Source: Sordariomycetes sp. S80-01Y
Lineage: Eukaryota > Ascomycota > Sordariomycetes
Assembly (NCBI GenBank): GCA_037042185.1
Contig: JAXQJY010000027.1
Span: 1,674,001 to 1,738,000 of the forward strand
DNA: 64,000 bases
Direction of reading: 5' to 3'
Of this stretch, positions 47,922 to 59,531 are shown in pieces. Both the position numbers and the translations under genes were made by a program. The notes beneath the pieces were generated by a model. It saw only the letters and a list, made by a program, of their open reading frames with translations. It searched no databases and had not been told where the DNA came from. Position 1 is the stretch's first letter; the number at the start of each line of letters is the position of its first letter.

Positions 47922-48593
47922 ATGGCAGCCCCAGCCGACGTCAAAGACCGCCTCCGCGAGTCCTACAACGCCATGGCCCCCGAGTACAACGCCTGGACCC
48001 AACGCCATGACCAGTTCCGGCTCGCCTATCTCGACCATCTCATCGCGGCTACTTCCGGGTTGTCCTCGCCGGCGCCCGACGACAAGCCCGAGGTGCTCGA
48101 GCTGGGCTGCGGCAACGGCGACCCCTTTCTCAAGACGCTGCTGACCCGCGTACCCGCCGTGCGCGCGCACGCCAACGACATGTCCGACACCCAGATCGAC
48201 CTTGCGCGCAAGAGCGTCGCCGCCTTCGCAGACAGGGCCACCTTCTACTCTGGCGACATGACCAAGCTGTCCTTCGCCCCTGGCTCGCTGACCGCCGCTG
48301 TTGCGCTGTACAGCATCATCCACCTGGCTCAGGATGAGCAGAAGGACATTTTTAGAAAGATTGGGACCTGGCTCAAGCCTGGCGGCTGCCTCCTCGCAAC
48401 TGTCGGCCTCGAGGCCTCCGACGGCACGACACTGGACAGCTGGATCCACGAGAAGGGGTGGATGTACTGGAGTGGCTTGGGCAAGGAGAAGACTCTTGAG
48501 ACCATTCAGAGCAACGGCTTCGAGATGGTCAAGGCTGAGGTTGAGGGCGACTCCGAGGAGAAGTTCCTCTGGATCATCGCCCGAAAAACTTAG
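47922..48593 (+). CDS. Class I SAM-dependent methyltransferase
   Basis: Single exon, 223 residues. The Rossmann-type SAM motif VLELGCGNGDPFL lies at about 55-67, and an acidic residue at the second strand (HANDMSDTQIDLAR) is suitable for the ribose. The NDMS and SGDMTKLSFAPGS elements, then the post-I and motif-II-like AVALYSIIHL and LKPGGCLLATV, are typical of UbiE/small-molecule type enzymes. No extra domain tells the substrate. Its stop is only 5 bp from the stop of the convergent zinc-finger gene. Confidence 0.9.
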   Translation: MAAPADVKDRLRESYNAMAPEYNAWTQRHDQFRLAYLDHLIAATSGLSSPAPDDKPEVLELGCGNGDPFLKTLLTRVPAVRAHANDMSDTQIDLARKSVAAFADRATFYSGDMTKLSFAPGSLTAAVALYSIIHLAQDEQKDIFRKIGTWLKPGGCLLATVGLEASDGTTLDSWIHEKGWMYWSGLGKEKTLETIQSNGFEMVKAEVEGDSEEKFLWIIARKT

Positions 48594-48598
48594 ACAGC

Positions 48599-49927
48599 TT
48601 AGTCCAATAACGTTTCATCCGCCTCTGCGCCCAGCCATCCATTGCCAGGGCCGTACATTGCATCCTCTGACGTGACGAGGGCTCCCAAAGCCCACTCGAC
48701 TGTCCGCCCCAGATGTCCCTCAAGCAAGACTGCGTTGGTGTAGACAGCAAATTTGGCCTCAGCCTCATCCCACAGATCCGCAGCGTAGGAAAGTGGCGGG
48801 CGTTCGGGTGGTTGCTCGGCCCACGGCCACCATTCAGAATCTTTGTCGTACCACCGCGAGCGGCGCCTCGCCCTCCTAAGCATGTAAGGGACCCAGCGAT
48901 TGTCGCGCAGGATGACCGCTCGCAGCTGAAGGACGTCTTTGCGGAGGCCCTGGACGTAAGGGCCTAGCGGGTGACAGACGACGTCGGGTCTGTGGTGGCC
49001 ATCTGGCAGTTTCCGTTCTGACCGGTGGAAGGCTGGGATGGTGATGTAGCTTTGTATGTGACAGATGGCCTCAGTACCAAGTCCCTTGCGGCGACCGACA
49101 ATGGAGGCGGATTGCAGTTCCTTGATGTTGATCAACAGACTCAGCTTGACCATCAAAGTCACCAAGAGACAGTTCAGAGTTGTTCCGCCACCGCGAGGCA
49201 CGATCGGACTCATCGGCTGCATCTCGTCCTCTCGATCCCATATATTCGTCCCGTCACTCGGTCGCAGATATTCCTGGGGTGCTACCCGGCTCACTCTCAA
49301 CCCCGCGAACCTCGTCCAGAACTTGACATAGTAGTAGCACTCCTCCAGGCGGCCCAGCCTGAGCAGATCGCGCGGAATCTCGAACCTCTCCTCCCAGAAG
49401 TCGTATGTCCGACACGTCTCCCTGCTGGTATAGTACCAGATCCTGAGAGCCTCATCGACGCTCTTCCGCGTGGACATCTTGCTCAGCGCATCGGCCAGAG
49501 CGCGCCTAGCCATAGCTATCTTTGAATGCGGATGGCTGTGACTTCGAGGTCTGCTTCGCGCGTGCGCCTGGACGGCCAGTTGCAGGTCCTGCCGAGCTTC
49601 ATCGACGGCCCTGCAGTAGGGGGCGTGGGCGTGCGAGTTGGCCGGGTTGTGCGCGCCGCAGAAGGAGGCTGCCTCGCACATGGGGCATTTGAGGAGGTTG
49701 AAGGGGCTGGAGCAGTCGTAGCAGTCTATCTCGGGAGCGGCCTTGGCCTTGAGGTGCGATGTGTTGCGCCGCTCGGCGGTTGTTTCTACAGTAGCCATCG
49801 TGGCGGGGAGGCGGTGGCCGGACAGATATCGCGTTCTGGAGCTGGTCCGAGATTCGAAGAATGATATGCCACCAGTGCTGTCGCGGTGGGCTGGCATGTT
49901 GGCCAGCACGTCCGTGATGAGCGGCAT
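48599..49927 (-). CDS. MYND-like zinc-finger protein
   Basis: 442 residues from 49927, with alternative starts at 49897 and 49798. A Cys-rich finger lies near 68-105 (CYDC, CPMC, FCGAHNPANSH, H and C), comparable to a degenerate MYND/HIT finger. The middle is basic (RSRPRSHSHPHSK). The rest is helical without a known domain. It resembles the large, uncharacterised fungal family of MYND-containing proteins, and a second member (38422-39862) lies in this window. Its stop is 5 bp from that of the methyltransferase, so the 3' UTRs must overlap. Function unknown. Confidence 0.75.
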   Translation of the reverse strand: MPLITDVLANMPAHRDSTGGISFFESRTSSRTRYLSGHRLPATMATVETTAERRNTSHLKAKAAPEIDCYDCSSPFNLLKCPMCEAASFCGAHNPANSHAHAPYCRAVDEARQDLQLAVQAHARSRPRSHSHPHSKIAMARRALADALSKMSTRKSVDEALRIWYYTSRETCRTYDFWEERFEIPRDLLRLGRLEECYYYVKFWTRFAGLRVSRVAPQEYLRPSDGTNIWDREDEMQPMSPIVPRGGGTTLNCLLVTLMVKLSLLINIKELQSASIVGRRKGLGTEAICHIQSYITIPAFHRSERKLPDGHHRPDVVCHPLGPYVQGLRKDVLQLRAVILRDNRWVPYMLRRARRRSRWYDKDSEWWPWAEQPPERPPLSYAADLWDEAEAKFAVYTNAVLLEGHLGRTVEWALGALVTSEDAMYGPGNGWLGAEADETLLD

Positions 49928-50534
49928 TCTGGCTCACGGGGTTCGAGGATTTTGGACAGGAAATCGTGTGTGGATCGACTGATGACTGAGAGCACTTTTG
50001 CAACATACATTTGGAAGGCTTTGGGATAGCTTGGTTCAATTGTAATGATTGAAGAATTCACGTGTAGCCCTTGGTCACAAGGTGAATTGCTTCCACTTCC
50101 GAGCCGGTGAAGCTTATCACCACAACGACACGATTCAGGGGTTGAGGGTTTGGGTCACCTAAGACTTGTGTGTAGTGATTGCCGAGGCGCTTGGAGTCTA
50201 AAGTGTCAAAGCGAGGTGTTGGGTTGGGTTTGCTCCAGCTTGGTGGTTGCGACAAGTGGATCTCTGAGAAAAAGGGGTGAGTACCTATGGTTTGATGGGT
50301 ATTTCGCAACGAGCAGAAAACAACGCGGCATCCTCAAACATGCGACGATTAGAGCACAAGGGAGTTAATGCAACATAATTCGGGGGTTGATGCATGCACA
50401 CAGCCAAAACGCTTGCAATGAATCAATCATCATTGATAATTTCTACCCCACGTTCTTCTACCCGACCCTAAGTATACTCATATACGCATCAGCATTCTGT
50501 CCGATCCAATCATGATACGTCTGCCGTCGATTGT
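49928..50534. other. Intergenic, promoter of zinc-finger gene, 3' flank of permease
   Basis: No gene could be supported. Confidence 0.5.
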
Positions 50535-52263
50535 TTACGCCAGCCAGTACCAGAACTTTTGCCATGCATTCTTCGCAACGACCGGCTCATCCATTTCCTC
50601 CATCTCGTCCATCTCTCTCTTGCCCGAGATGACGTCGATCTCCGCGGTAGGAATGAAGAATCGAGTGCGGGTGAAAGCCTTGTGGCCGAGGTATAGAACC
50701 AAGAAGATCGGGATCGTAATGTACGCAGCGAGGAAGTTTTGCACATCCCACTGGCTGGGGATGAAGTGCTGGAAGCCGTTGGTCAGGGTGAGCAAGCTGA
50801 TCAAGAAGAGGATGAAGCAGGCGAAGTAGGGCTGCAGGGGCGTCTTGAAGGGCAGAGCTTCGAACATGCCGTTGAAGTTCATGGCCTTGCGGAAGCGCAG
50901 GTAGGTGATGAGAACGACGATCCAAGCGACGTAGCCGGAGATAGTCGAGATGTTCATGAACCAATTAAAAACGGTCGCTCCCGAGTTCGACACGTTGAGG
51001 AAGGCGAGCAGACCCACAGCCCAGGTAGCTAAGACGGCGAAGTACGGAACGCCAGCACGGTTCGTCCACTTGAAGAACCAGGGAGCCTGGCCCTTGAGTG
51101 CGAGGGAGTAGAGGATACGGCTACCCGAGTAGAGGAAGGAGTTTCCAGCAGACCAGGCAGAGGTCAGAATCGCGGCGTTGATGATGTGGTTGAGGACCGG
51201 AATGCCGACGTCTTGGATACCAATCACAAAAGGCGAGGCGCTGGCGTTGGACTCTCCGTCCTCGTTGTTGCCAAGAAGCTTAGGGTGGTTGTAGGGCACC
51301 AGGATTCCGATGAGCAAAGAGCCCATGCCGTAGAAGATGGCAAGACGCCAGATGAAACGACCGGCCGCCTTGGGGATGTTGCGACGAGGAGAGACCGTCT
51401 CGCCGGCAGCCGTGGCGATCAGCTCAGGGGAAGTGATGAAAGCAAAGCCAGCCTCGGCGAACGCGTGCCAGTAAGCCAAGAACTTGCCCGCGTTGCCCTC
51501 CGCCATGTACGGATTGAAGGCGCCTGGTTTCTTGTAGAATGCAAACCCGCGCACTTGGCTCTGATCCGGCGCCCCGCCAAAGAAGATGACCCAGCCGAGT
51601 ATGATGAGACCCATGATGGTGATGAACTTGATGGAGGCAAACCAGAACTCGGCCTCGCCGAACAAGCTGACAGCCAAGATGTTGAGCAGCAACATGACGA
51701 GCAAGACGATCGTCATCCACACGGCAATGTTGACAGGCGGGTTCCAATAATCGATAATCAGACCAGCAGCCACAGCCTCGGCTCCAACAAGCATGGCATA
51801 CGCGTACCAGTAGTTCCATCCCGCGGCAAACGCGAGACTAGGGTCGACGAATCGGTTGACGAAGTACGGGACGGTGATACCGCGCATCGGCAGGTACGTA
51901 ACCATCTCAGCCAGGACATTCATGACGCACCAAACGACCATCATCATGCTGATGTAGCCCATGAGGAGCGGGGCGGGTCCTGTCTCGGCAAGAATAGCAC
52001 CAGAGCCAACGAACAGACCTGTTCCAATGGCACCACCTAAATGTCTCTGTTAGAGATGCCGAATGCGACAGTGCGCACATGGGGGTCTCACCGAGCGCGA
52101 GGAACTGAATGTGACGAGACTTGAGGCCTCGCTCGAGCTGGTCGGTAGAGCCTGCCAGGTTGAATTCCCCAGTTTCGCCAGCCTGGGGGGACTCGACGTC
52201 GTGGCCGGTCTTAGGCTCTTCGGCGGGGCTGTCGCCCGCCGAATCGTTCTTGTGTACGGCCAT
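50535..52263 (-). CDS. Amino-acid permease, YAT/APC family
   Basis: Proton-coupled amino-acid importer of the plasma membrane. Exons 52263..52092 and 52036..50535 give 557 residues. The cytosolic N-terminus (about 50 residues) ends in RHIQFLALGGAIGTGLFVGSG, the family signature across TM1. About 12 membrane helices follow, with the FAEAGFAFITSPELIATAAGE segment (TM6, substrate region) and the conserved PRRNIPKA after it. The C-terminus is short and acidic with a terminal Trp-rich tail. Substrate range is not predictable from sequence. The single intron falls just before TM1. Confidence 0.93.
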
Positions 52264-53888
52264 TGCGGCGGCAAGGCGAGTATACAGCGTAAGACAGCTT
52301 CGGTCGCAAAGGATGCAAAGAGAAGAGCGCGTAGTCCTCGTCAGGAAACGACTCGCACAGTTGATCTCCTGGAACAGCGAGAGGGGACTGGGAGGAGGGA
52401 AACAAGTAGATGCAGGAAAGAGAAATAAACTCGCGCCAAAGCAGACTGGGGAGGTACCAGAGGGGGAAAGACTTGGGGCAACCCCGAGCGTTGTGGAGGC
52501 AGCCCACAGTAACAGAGCCAGGCTATCAGGCTACGAGTGCGTGATAGTGCTGGATCCGAAGGCTAGCGGCGCTGGTTGGCTGGTCGCGGCGAAGGCTTCT
52601 CGAAGCTTAAAAGGAGGGTGTGCGTCGCGGATTGTGGGGGAGACCCTCGGGGTAGGAGCTTATACGGTGGGAGGGAGCCACTGGGCATCACTTTGGTCGA
52701 CAAGAGGCTTCCTGAACGTCTGAACATCTCGAGTATCATGAAAACTTCCCTTTCCTCAGTTCGAAAGCTCACGCAGAGGACGCAGCCCTCACACTACGTC
52801 GTGAAGAAAACTGCTGTCATCAAACGCGCCTTTGCTGATCGTCAGTCTTCCCGCGCCGAAGCCGATAACGGCAGTGCCCACCATTTGCCTCATCCGGCAA
52901 GGTTCGCTCGCCTGGATCTGACGAACCGAAACCGCTCACTGCCGTGTCGGCCAATCACAGTCCGGCCTCCGCCTATCACAGAAAGGCCGAATCTTCCCAC
53001 TTTAGGCCCACGAGGTGAGTTCCGGTCGCTCGTTGACGATAAAGCCATCTTGAAGATTGTAGAGCGGCGCGCAATTGGCTGATGAGTTTGACATTCGGGG
53101 TTTTATCTAGAATTGGAGCTGCAGGGCGCAAGAGGACGAGCCGATTTGCCCGGTCCTGCACCGGGATGTGCCGCCTTGGCCGCCTTGGCTGCCTTGACCG
53201 ACAGAAGCCGACGGTGCGTCATGCGCTAGAAATCTTCCAGAACTGGATGCGCCCAGCTTGGCAAGTGTCGCCGGAGTTTTAATGGCCCAATTACCCTGGA
53301 CCTCGAGAATATTACCTAGGTAGGCAATACATACAGTCGTCTTCGCCAGCCTTGAGGGCCCTAGATAGAGGAGGCACTTTCTACTCAGCTTTTTATCACT
53401 TTTTGGAAAGATTGTCGTAAAGTAGGAGCCTAGAGGTAAGACCGTTGTGAAGACGCGTTCAGGGTGATCTGAAAATGCGTGTTGCGTATCCGCGCGGTGT
53501 AATTGACAATTTAAGGCTTGAGCGAAATTAGAACTTGTGGTACCAATCTTAACACCTATGATGACCACTGGCTTAGCTCTACTCAGAGCGAAGAATGTCG
53601 TCAGTTACTGTTTACACAAGGCCAGCTGTAAGGAGTCAAGATCACACGAGTTTGTCAGTGAATCCAGCAAGCATACGATCAGTGACAGCTGCTTCCACCT
53701 TGATCATTGTAAAACATCACTATCCCGTAGACCGTATCTGTAGCTCTCCCGAAATCTGTCGAAAGCCTCGCTTTTCGGAATAGACATCCGCCAACCGCGA
53801 CTCTAGCTCATTTCGTAGGTAAGGATTCCTTTCATTCTTTGGGCCACGACATTTGTTAGCCCACCGTCGCGGCTTGACAGGTGCGGCC
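52264..53888. other. Gene-poor stretch upstream of the permease
   Basis: Permease promoter (purine-rich on the plus strand near 52380-52450), then no supported gene. A 168-codon open frame at 52576-53082 has unusual basic composition and no start context, so it was left out. Confidence 0.45.
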
Positions 53889-54200
53889 ATGTGCATCATC
53901 AGCATCTTTCGGTGTCCCTACTGTGGTCGGCAAGTAGACTTCGATCAAACACTCTGCGACAGGGTCAGAAGAATCGACTGCGCGATCGGATTTCGAACCT
54001 GTGGAGTGGTAACGAGGCGAAACAGAACATTGATCTGCGACACCTGTTCTATCAGTGAGAATGGGCCGAGAACTCGAAGGGCTACTATGGAACGGGGCTT
54101 GAGAGCGATTGCACAGAGAGTGCGTATAGGAGGGACATCAATCATGGATGTCATCGTGAGCTACAGAGTCCGAAGGGAACTTAATCTGGAGAAGGCGTAA
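53889..54200 (+). CDS. Small protein with paired-Cys motifs
   Basis: Open frame of 103 residues from the ATG at 53889. Cys pattern: CPYCG near the start, then single Cys at LCDR, IDCA and RTCG, and CDTC, the whole ending in a basic helix. C-X2-C twice with spaced single Cys suits a small zinc-binding fold, and short fungal proteins beginning with MCII..CP.CG are frequent and uncharacterised. Nothing else supports expression. It overlaps a minus-strand remnant at its 3' end. A chance frame cannot be excluded. Confidence 0.4.
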   Translation: MCIISIFRCPYCGRQVDFDQTLCDRVRRIDCAIGFRTCGVVTRRNRTLICDTCSISENGPRTRRATMERGLRAIAQRVRIGGTSIMDVIVSYRVRRELNLEKA

Positions 54201-54550
54201 GGGAGGGATGGTCGAGGACTGATTCATTCGAAGAGTGGTTGATGAGGACAGACTAACGCTTGTTGAGATGCCCTGACGGAAGCCCCTGAAGATCCTTCGG
54301 AATACTTCACTGATCCGCGTAATTTTAGCGAACAATTCTAGTCTGCCGTCTGTCAACATCTCATCTGTTAGCAGCTTCCGGGCTGTGGAGAGCTCATTGT
54401 GCTATCGTCCGAGGATGCATTTGTAGATGTCCATGACCAAAGACGCTCGAAGATCGTGACCGCGAATTCATCGCCGAGTTTGACTTGGGCCAGGTACGGC
54501 TGGTCCGTGATGTTCAGGAGATGAGAGCGGGTTTCGAAGGGATGGTATAC
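54138..54550 (-). pseudogene. Possible remnant of a minus-strand gene
   Basis: Two open blocks with protein-like sequence: 54550..54368 (about 60 codons, including ITDQPYLAQVKLGDEFAV and TIFERLWSW) and 54359..54138 (LTDGRLELFAKITRISEVFRRIF). No start, and stops between them. I cannot name the family. It could be a degraded gene. Confidence 0.25.
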
Positions 54551-57443
54551 TTAGCAGAACATGTGGTTTCGGTCTTGCAACTTCTCACATAGAGCCAACA
54601 CCTTTAGGAATCGAAAACGTCTCGGGCATCCGTGTTGTATTGTAGGTGTTGTATCTGCATTGGCATTCAAACGAGTTGCTGTTCGAAGTTCGCATTTCAG
54701 CTAGGCAGTTTTGTCAGCCTATGCTCGGACCATATGCCTCACCCCTTTTTTTTCCTCCACAACCTTCGGAGGAAATTCCCCGCGAGAGCAACATGGCCAC
54801 AAACGAAAAGCCCTGAAAGGAACCCAAAAGTTTTTGAAGCAACTCAAAGGCTCAGGAGGACTTTTCCCACCGGTCAGGGGTCAGGTTTGAACATGCCTTA
54901 TTGCATGATTATGGGAAGTAGCTACACTTATTAGGAGCAAATGCTCCGTAGACAGCAAGCTAGACCAATGACTACGTCCTCAGGCTGCTCACCGCCGTTA
55001 TATTCGGCAGAGCCCTTTGCCAGAATTTTTCAATTGCATCGAATTGACACATATACAACATTCAGGGACAAAGCTGGCGGCAGGCGTGGGGGCTGCTCTC
55101 AGTTCCGCAACCGTTGTATAGGGAACTTCTGAAGGCACTACGCTAACAGCAACAACGACAACAGCCTGTGGAACGTTGCATATGCGGAGATTGAGATTTT
55201 GATCCCACAGAGTGAGTCAGAGAAAATTTATCCTTGCCTTCAATTATTAATGCGAGCTCCGTGAGTTACGGTTGGAGGTACCCAAGGGTAAAGGTATGGT
55301 AGGTGTAGGGGTCCACGTGAGGGGCACTGCCCGGCTCTTCGGGCCTATAAATACTATGCGCTGCGGCAGTGCCTTGGGTTCGGAAATTGATGGAAGTTTT
55401 CGCCAATTTCTACCTCGCGACACGAGCCCAACAAGCTCTCGACTATTCCAATTACGTAGCGCGGCTAGAGTCTCTAAAAGTGCCGGTTCAGGGTCATCCA
55501 GGTCTTGCGTGGCGAATCGTCCAAACTTTAAGGTATCCTCTGTAAGTAGCGAGCAGTGGTGCTCAGGACTCCCAAAGATCAATGCAAATGGAACAAAGCC
55601 GATTTGACTTGAGACGTGCTCCCACGTGCGTGACCAGCGTCTTGGCTCGTATGGCATCGCAATCCCGAGGTCATCCTTCGGCCAATGATGCACAATCGGA
55701 CAGCTCGCGTGTAAGTCGTGGTTATGGTGACCCCTGTTCAGCTCCATTGGGCGTCATGACCAAGTGGCAAAATGCAAGATGCCGTTGACGAAGTCAATTG
55801 CAGCTGTGGCTGAGCTCCGCTTTCGACGTCGCTGGTCTAGTCTTACTTGAGATCGTCCGTGACTCAGAACGGGGCAATGTTGGACTCGACTTCACCGACG
55901 GGGACCAATTCGTCACTGTCGAACCCCGAAGAAGAAGAAGAGGGCCACAGTGTATTCTGCCCTATCGGCAGCGGTCGAGGCCGTTGACACCTCTCCCGGA
56001 AACCCGCCTCCCTAGCGCGAAACCGTAAACTCCGACTCCCGGGCCATTCGGGCGGGCCCTGAAAGGCACAGCCCGTCGTCGAGCTCGGGGCATGACTCGA
56101 GTATTCGCATCATTCCAGGGGCTGTATGTCGTGTGTATGTACGTCAGAGAGGCTTCGCAAGGGGGGTCTCATGCATCACATGACCAGGAGGGGCATTGGT
56201 TGATGGCATCATGGCCGTGGGCGCGAGGAGCTCCAGAATATTCGACTGATGCCCATGGGTTTCCCCAACCATCGCCAGAAAGGCACTGGCAGGCTGACAT
56301 GCGGGCCAGACTCGGGTCTGCGGGGCCACGTGTGGTGCAGCAAAACGAGTGCCAAGGCACTCGGCGCTGGAAGTCCTTCGCCTTGAATTATTAAGAGTAG
56401 CCGTACGTTCCTCCGGGAGCTGGAGCGAAAGCCCTAATAAAACATGTCTTAGCAACGGGGAAAGGAAAAAAAAGGATTCCTGCAAGTCGGAGAAGAAGCA
56501 AGAAAGCGGATCTGGTGGTTAAGGGTCCAGGCTGGTAGCGCCGTCTGCTACCAGAATCGGCCTATCACGCATGTGATGGAGCGTTTGCTCCGGCTGAGCT
56601 GTGGCTTGACCCCCAATCCGAGGTGACGGGGACCACATGGAGGTCGACAGCCTGGCCAGGGCGCATAACGGAGCACGAGAATTATCTGTCAAATTGGCAA
56701 TGGTTCTTTTGCTGGCTTGCGCAATGGCTCTTTGCCTAATTCTTGCTACGGTGTCCTACCGCGGCCCCAAGTCTCTGTTACAAAGGCGCTGTGGCGCTGT
56801 CATGACGAGAGCTATCTGCCGCCAAAACGAGAGAACATACAGTCTGTCAGGTCAAGGCTAGTGACGGGTCCATCTCTAGCTACTGGGTGGCGATCGATCG
56901 TTGGCTTGGCGGCTTTGACATTCCCCCCCCATATAAGCACCCTAGCTCCGCCAGCTCCTCGACAAGCTCAGGACCGTACAGTCAGTTTTACCTCACTATT
57001 TTGTTACCTTCGAGCTCTGACCATAAAGGTATTCGTCCCCGATTGTTTTTTGTTTTATTTTTTACATCCCTCCGGCGAGATACACTCATGTCTTGCAGAC
57101 ATTACCTTGCTTCTCATGTTGCTTCGTCAGTTGCCACGCCTCCTAGGGTGACTATATCAAGGACAACCACGAGATAAATGTGCTCGAAGCATACTGCCGA
57201 ATGCGAAGTTTGCGGGAAGGAATACCTCATCTTTGTTGCATTCTGTCAACTGTTTCGCCACCCCCTGACTGTCTGTCCTGCAGGCCTCGCTATCTTGCGC
57301 GAGCCAATGCTCGATGGACAGTGCCCGAGCCCAGTTTGCCCGAATAGCCTGAGGGGCGGTTGCTCTCTTATGTGAAATCGCGACCGGGCCTGGCGCGGAG
57401 GTCCGATCCGCTTCGGCCTCCCAGCCGGCGCTCTCGATCAACT
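54551..57443. other. Gene-poor stretch, 2.9 kb
   Basis: No convincing gene. The longest candidate is minus-strand 55747..55247 (166 codons from an ATG, with no domain, signal or splice support). A TATA string (cctataaata) at about 55344-55353 is flanked by a 9-bp inverted repeat (55323-55331 and 55365-55373). Confidence 0.4.
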
Positions 57444-58427
57444 TCAAAGTTTCTGTCCGCCCGAAGCAACCTCCACCACCTGGTCGAGTCCCTGGTACTC
57501 GGGAACCTCAAAATTGTATTTCTTCGCGATCGCAGGCGGGACAAACCTAGACCGGTGTTAGCCAAGGACCTCGGGACTGTTTGGGATTCTGGTACGCTAC
57601 CGTCCGCCAACGAAATGCCGCCCGGTGAAGTGCTTCACCAAAGGTTTCGGAGCAGTCAGGCTAATCAGGGTTGCAGGCATAAACGAGCTCCCCAGCCCTG
57701 AGTCAGGAGGGCCCTTCTCGATGTCCCAGGATGACGGGGCATCGACCGACGTGACGGCCACCTTTGTCTCCTCCAAAGCTCGAATTACCGCTGGGAAAGG
57801 CTCACGCACTTCGCCAGAAAAGCTGAAACCTGAGGAGGAGGAATAAAATCAGGTTCGAGAGTCTGTGGGAAGGAAACCACGAAACAAACCGAAAATGGCG
57901 TCGACCACATGATCACTAGAAGCCAACGCTTTTGGAAAGTCGTCAACGAATGGAATATCGAGATCTTCTAGCTGTTTAGCGAGGCGCTGAGTATCCATTA
58001 GCGGCATTTCTTTAGACGGGAACGGCGACTGTATATATTCGACAATTCATTCCTTTCACCGAAGGCAATCTAGCTCCGAATTATTAGTGAAAAGCTTACC
58101 TGATACAGCTCGTTCTTGCTTCGCTTGGGGTAGAAGATGGTAGGTGTGTAACCATAGAAGAACAGATGGCGAGCAGCAACCAGTCCGTCGCCGCCGTTGT
58201 TGCCAGGACCGCACGCGACCAGAACTCTTCGCCCCTTCTCGAGGGGTTGCACTCGGTAGACAGCCTGCGAGACCGACAGGCCGGCTAGCTCCATCAATTG
58301 ATCTATCGAGAAGGCACAAGTGCTCATGAGTTCTTGGTCAAGAGCCGCAGCGGCTTTAGGGCCTAGGGTCTGTGATGTGTTAGCAATTTCCAGTGTAAGT
58401 TTGGTGGAGGCGAACTTTAAGCGCCAT
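57444..58427 (-). CDS. naxe: NAD(P)H-hydrate epimerase (YjeF_N domain)
   Basis: Repairs damaged NAD(P)HX by interconverting its R and S forms, in partnership with an ATP-dependent dehydratase. Exons 58427..58416, 58369..58100, 57986..57890, 57829..57601 and 57546..57444 give 236 residues, the normal length. Signatures: MSTCAFSIDQLMELAGLSVS, then the loop VACGPGNNGGDGLVAARHL (nucleotide binding, about 60-78), VDAIFGFSFSG, VDAPSSWDIEKG and FVPPAIAKKYNFEVPEYQG near the end. The first coding exon has only 12 bases (M-A-L-K), accepted because the fungal family begins this way. It shares a 342-bp divergent promoter with bS16m. Confidence 0.93.
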
Positions 58428-58769
58428 CTTGTCTCGGGAGAAAAAAACGAAGTTCCCAGTTCGTGATCTTTACGTCGCCTAGTCTTCGACGAGAAATGAT
58501 CGTAGACTACTTTGTATTTAAGCAGTGTGTGTCAGAGGGATCGAGAAGGAAATGTAGGCGCGACGAATGCTAATGGTCAAGAACTGACATCACTGTGACC
58601 TCCAAGTCAGGCTAGACGCGGTCCGGGGAACGACCCACTCGCCCGACGCGCCTCGTGTGGCGCCGGCAAAACCACGGAGCATGTCCGAAAATTGATGTTC
58701 ACTCGGCCTCCGTCGCGAACTTGACTCTGAGCTCACGACTCCCAGCAATTATCAGGTCAATTCCCCGCC
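58428..58769. promoter_or_regulatory. Divergent promoter of NAXE and bS16m
   Basis: 342 bp between the two start codons; no TATA box on either side. Confidence 0.5.
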
Positions 58770-59167
58770 ATGGTTGTCAAAATCCGCCTCGCGCGCTTCT
58801 CCAAGCGCAATGTTCCCTTCTATAACATTGTTGTCTCACACGCTCGGTCCGTCATCCTTTCCCCGTCCCCTCGCCAAACCTTCGCTAACACCCCCTTAGA
58901 ACGGCTCGCGGCAGCAAACCCCTCGAAGTGATAGGGACTTACGACCCCGTTCCCAAGCCCGATCCCTACGGCGCGCAAAAGAAACTTCACAAGGACATCA
59001 ACCTGGACATTTCGCGAGCAAAGTACTGGATCGGCGTGGGCGCGCAGCCCACGGACAGGATGTGGAGTATTCTGAGCATGGCCGGGGTGTTGCCGAAGAA
59101 GCAGTTTGAGGCTAAGAAGCCGGAGCCTAATGGAAAGGTTGATGTGAGCAAAGTGAGGATATTGTAG
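58770..59167 (+). CDS. mrps16: Mitochondrial ribosomal protein bS16m
   Basis: Small-subunit mitoribosomal protein. Exons 58770-58846 and 58900-59167 give 114 residues. The bS16 start (VVKIRLARFSKRNVPFYNIVV, where bacterial forms have a similar basic strand), RTARGSKPLEVIGTYDP and the INLDISRAKYWIGVGAQPTD segment are all family typical. As with other bS16m proteins no long cleaved presequence is seen. The single intron splits an Arg codon. Confidence 0.94.
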
Positions 59168-59531
59168 GGACCAAGAGTTCATCGAAACGACGAAGATGGA
59201 CAGGGATTTGTAGGAAGACCGATGTAAGATCTCGTGGTACAGCATTAGTTGGCGTTTGGGATTACCTTTCGGCTTACAGGGCCACCTCACTACGAAATTC
59301 GTATCAGCTCGAAGATCGAAGATACAGCTCAAGTTTCAACCAAGTAACATGTGTCGATTATGCCTATAGTAGGGTGATATATCCAAAATCCGCTAACGCC
59401 TTGCCTGCCGGCCAGCGAACAAAGTTGTCGCTTTCAAACTCCGCTGATGCCTTCGAAATAAAAGAAAAGTATATGCGGGCTCACCGCTTGCGCTCTATAG
59501 ACATGAGGTCGTGACTGGTTCGTTTCAAAGT
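59168..59531. other. Intergenic between convergent bS16m and transporter genes
   Basis: Two 3' flanks. No feature seen. Confidence 0.5.

Noticed and set aside
52576-53082. 168-codon plus-strand open frame
   Set aside because: Basic, no domain, no start context, and in a stretch with equal frames on the other strand.
53981-54010. Another TTCGAA string that looked like a tRNA T loop
   Set aside because: Flanking bases do not pair, and it lies in an open frame.
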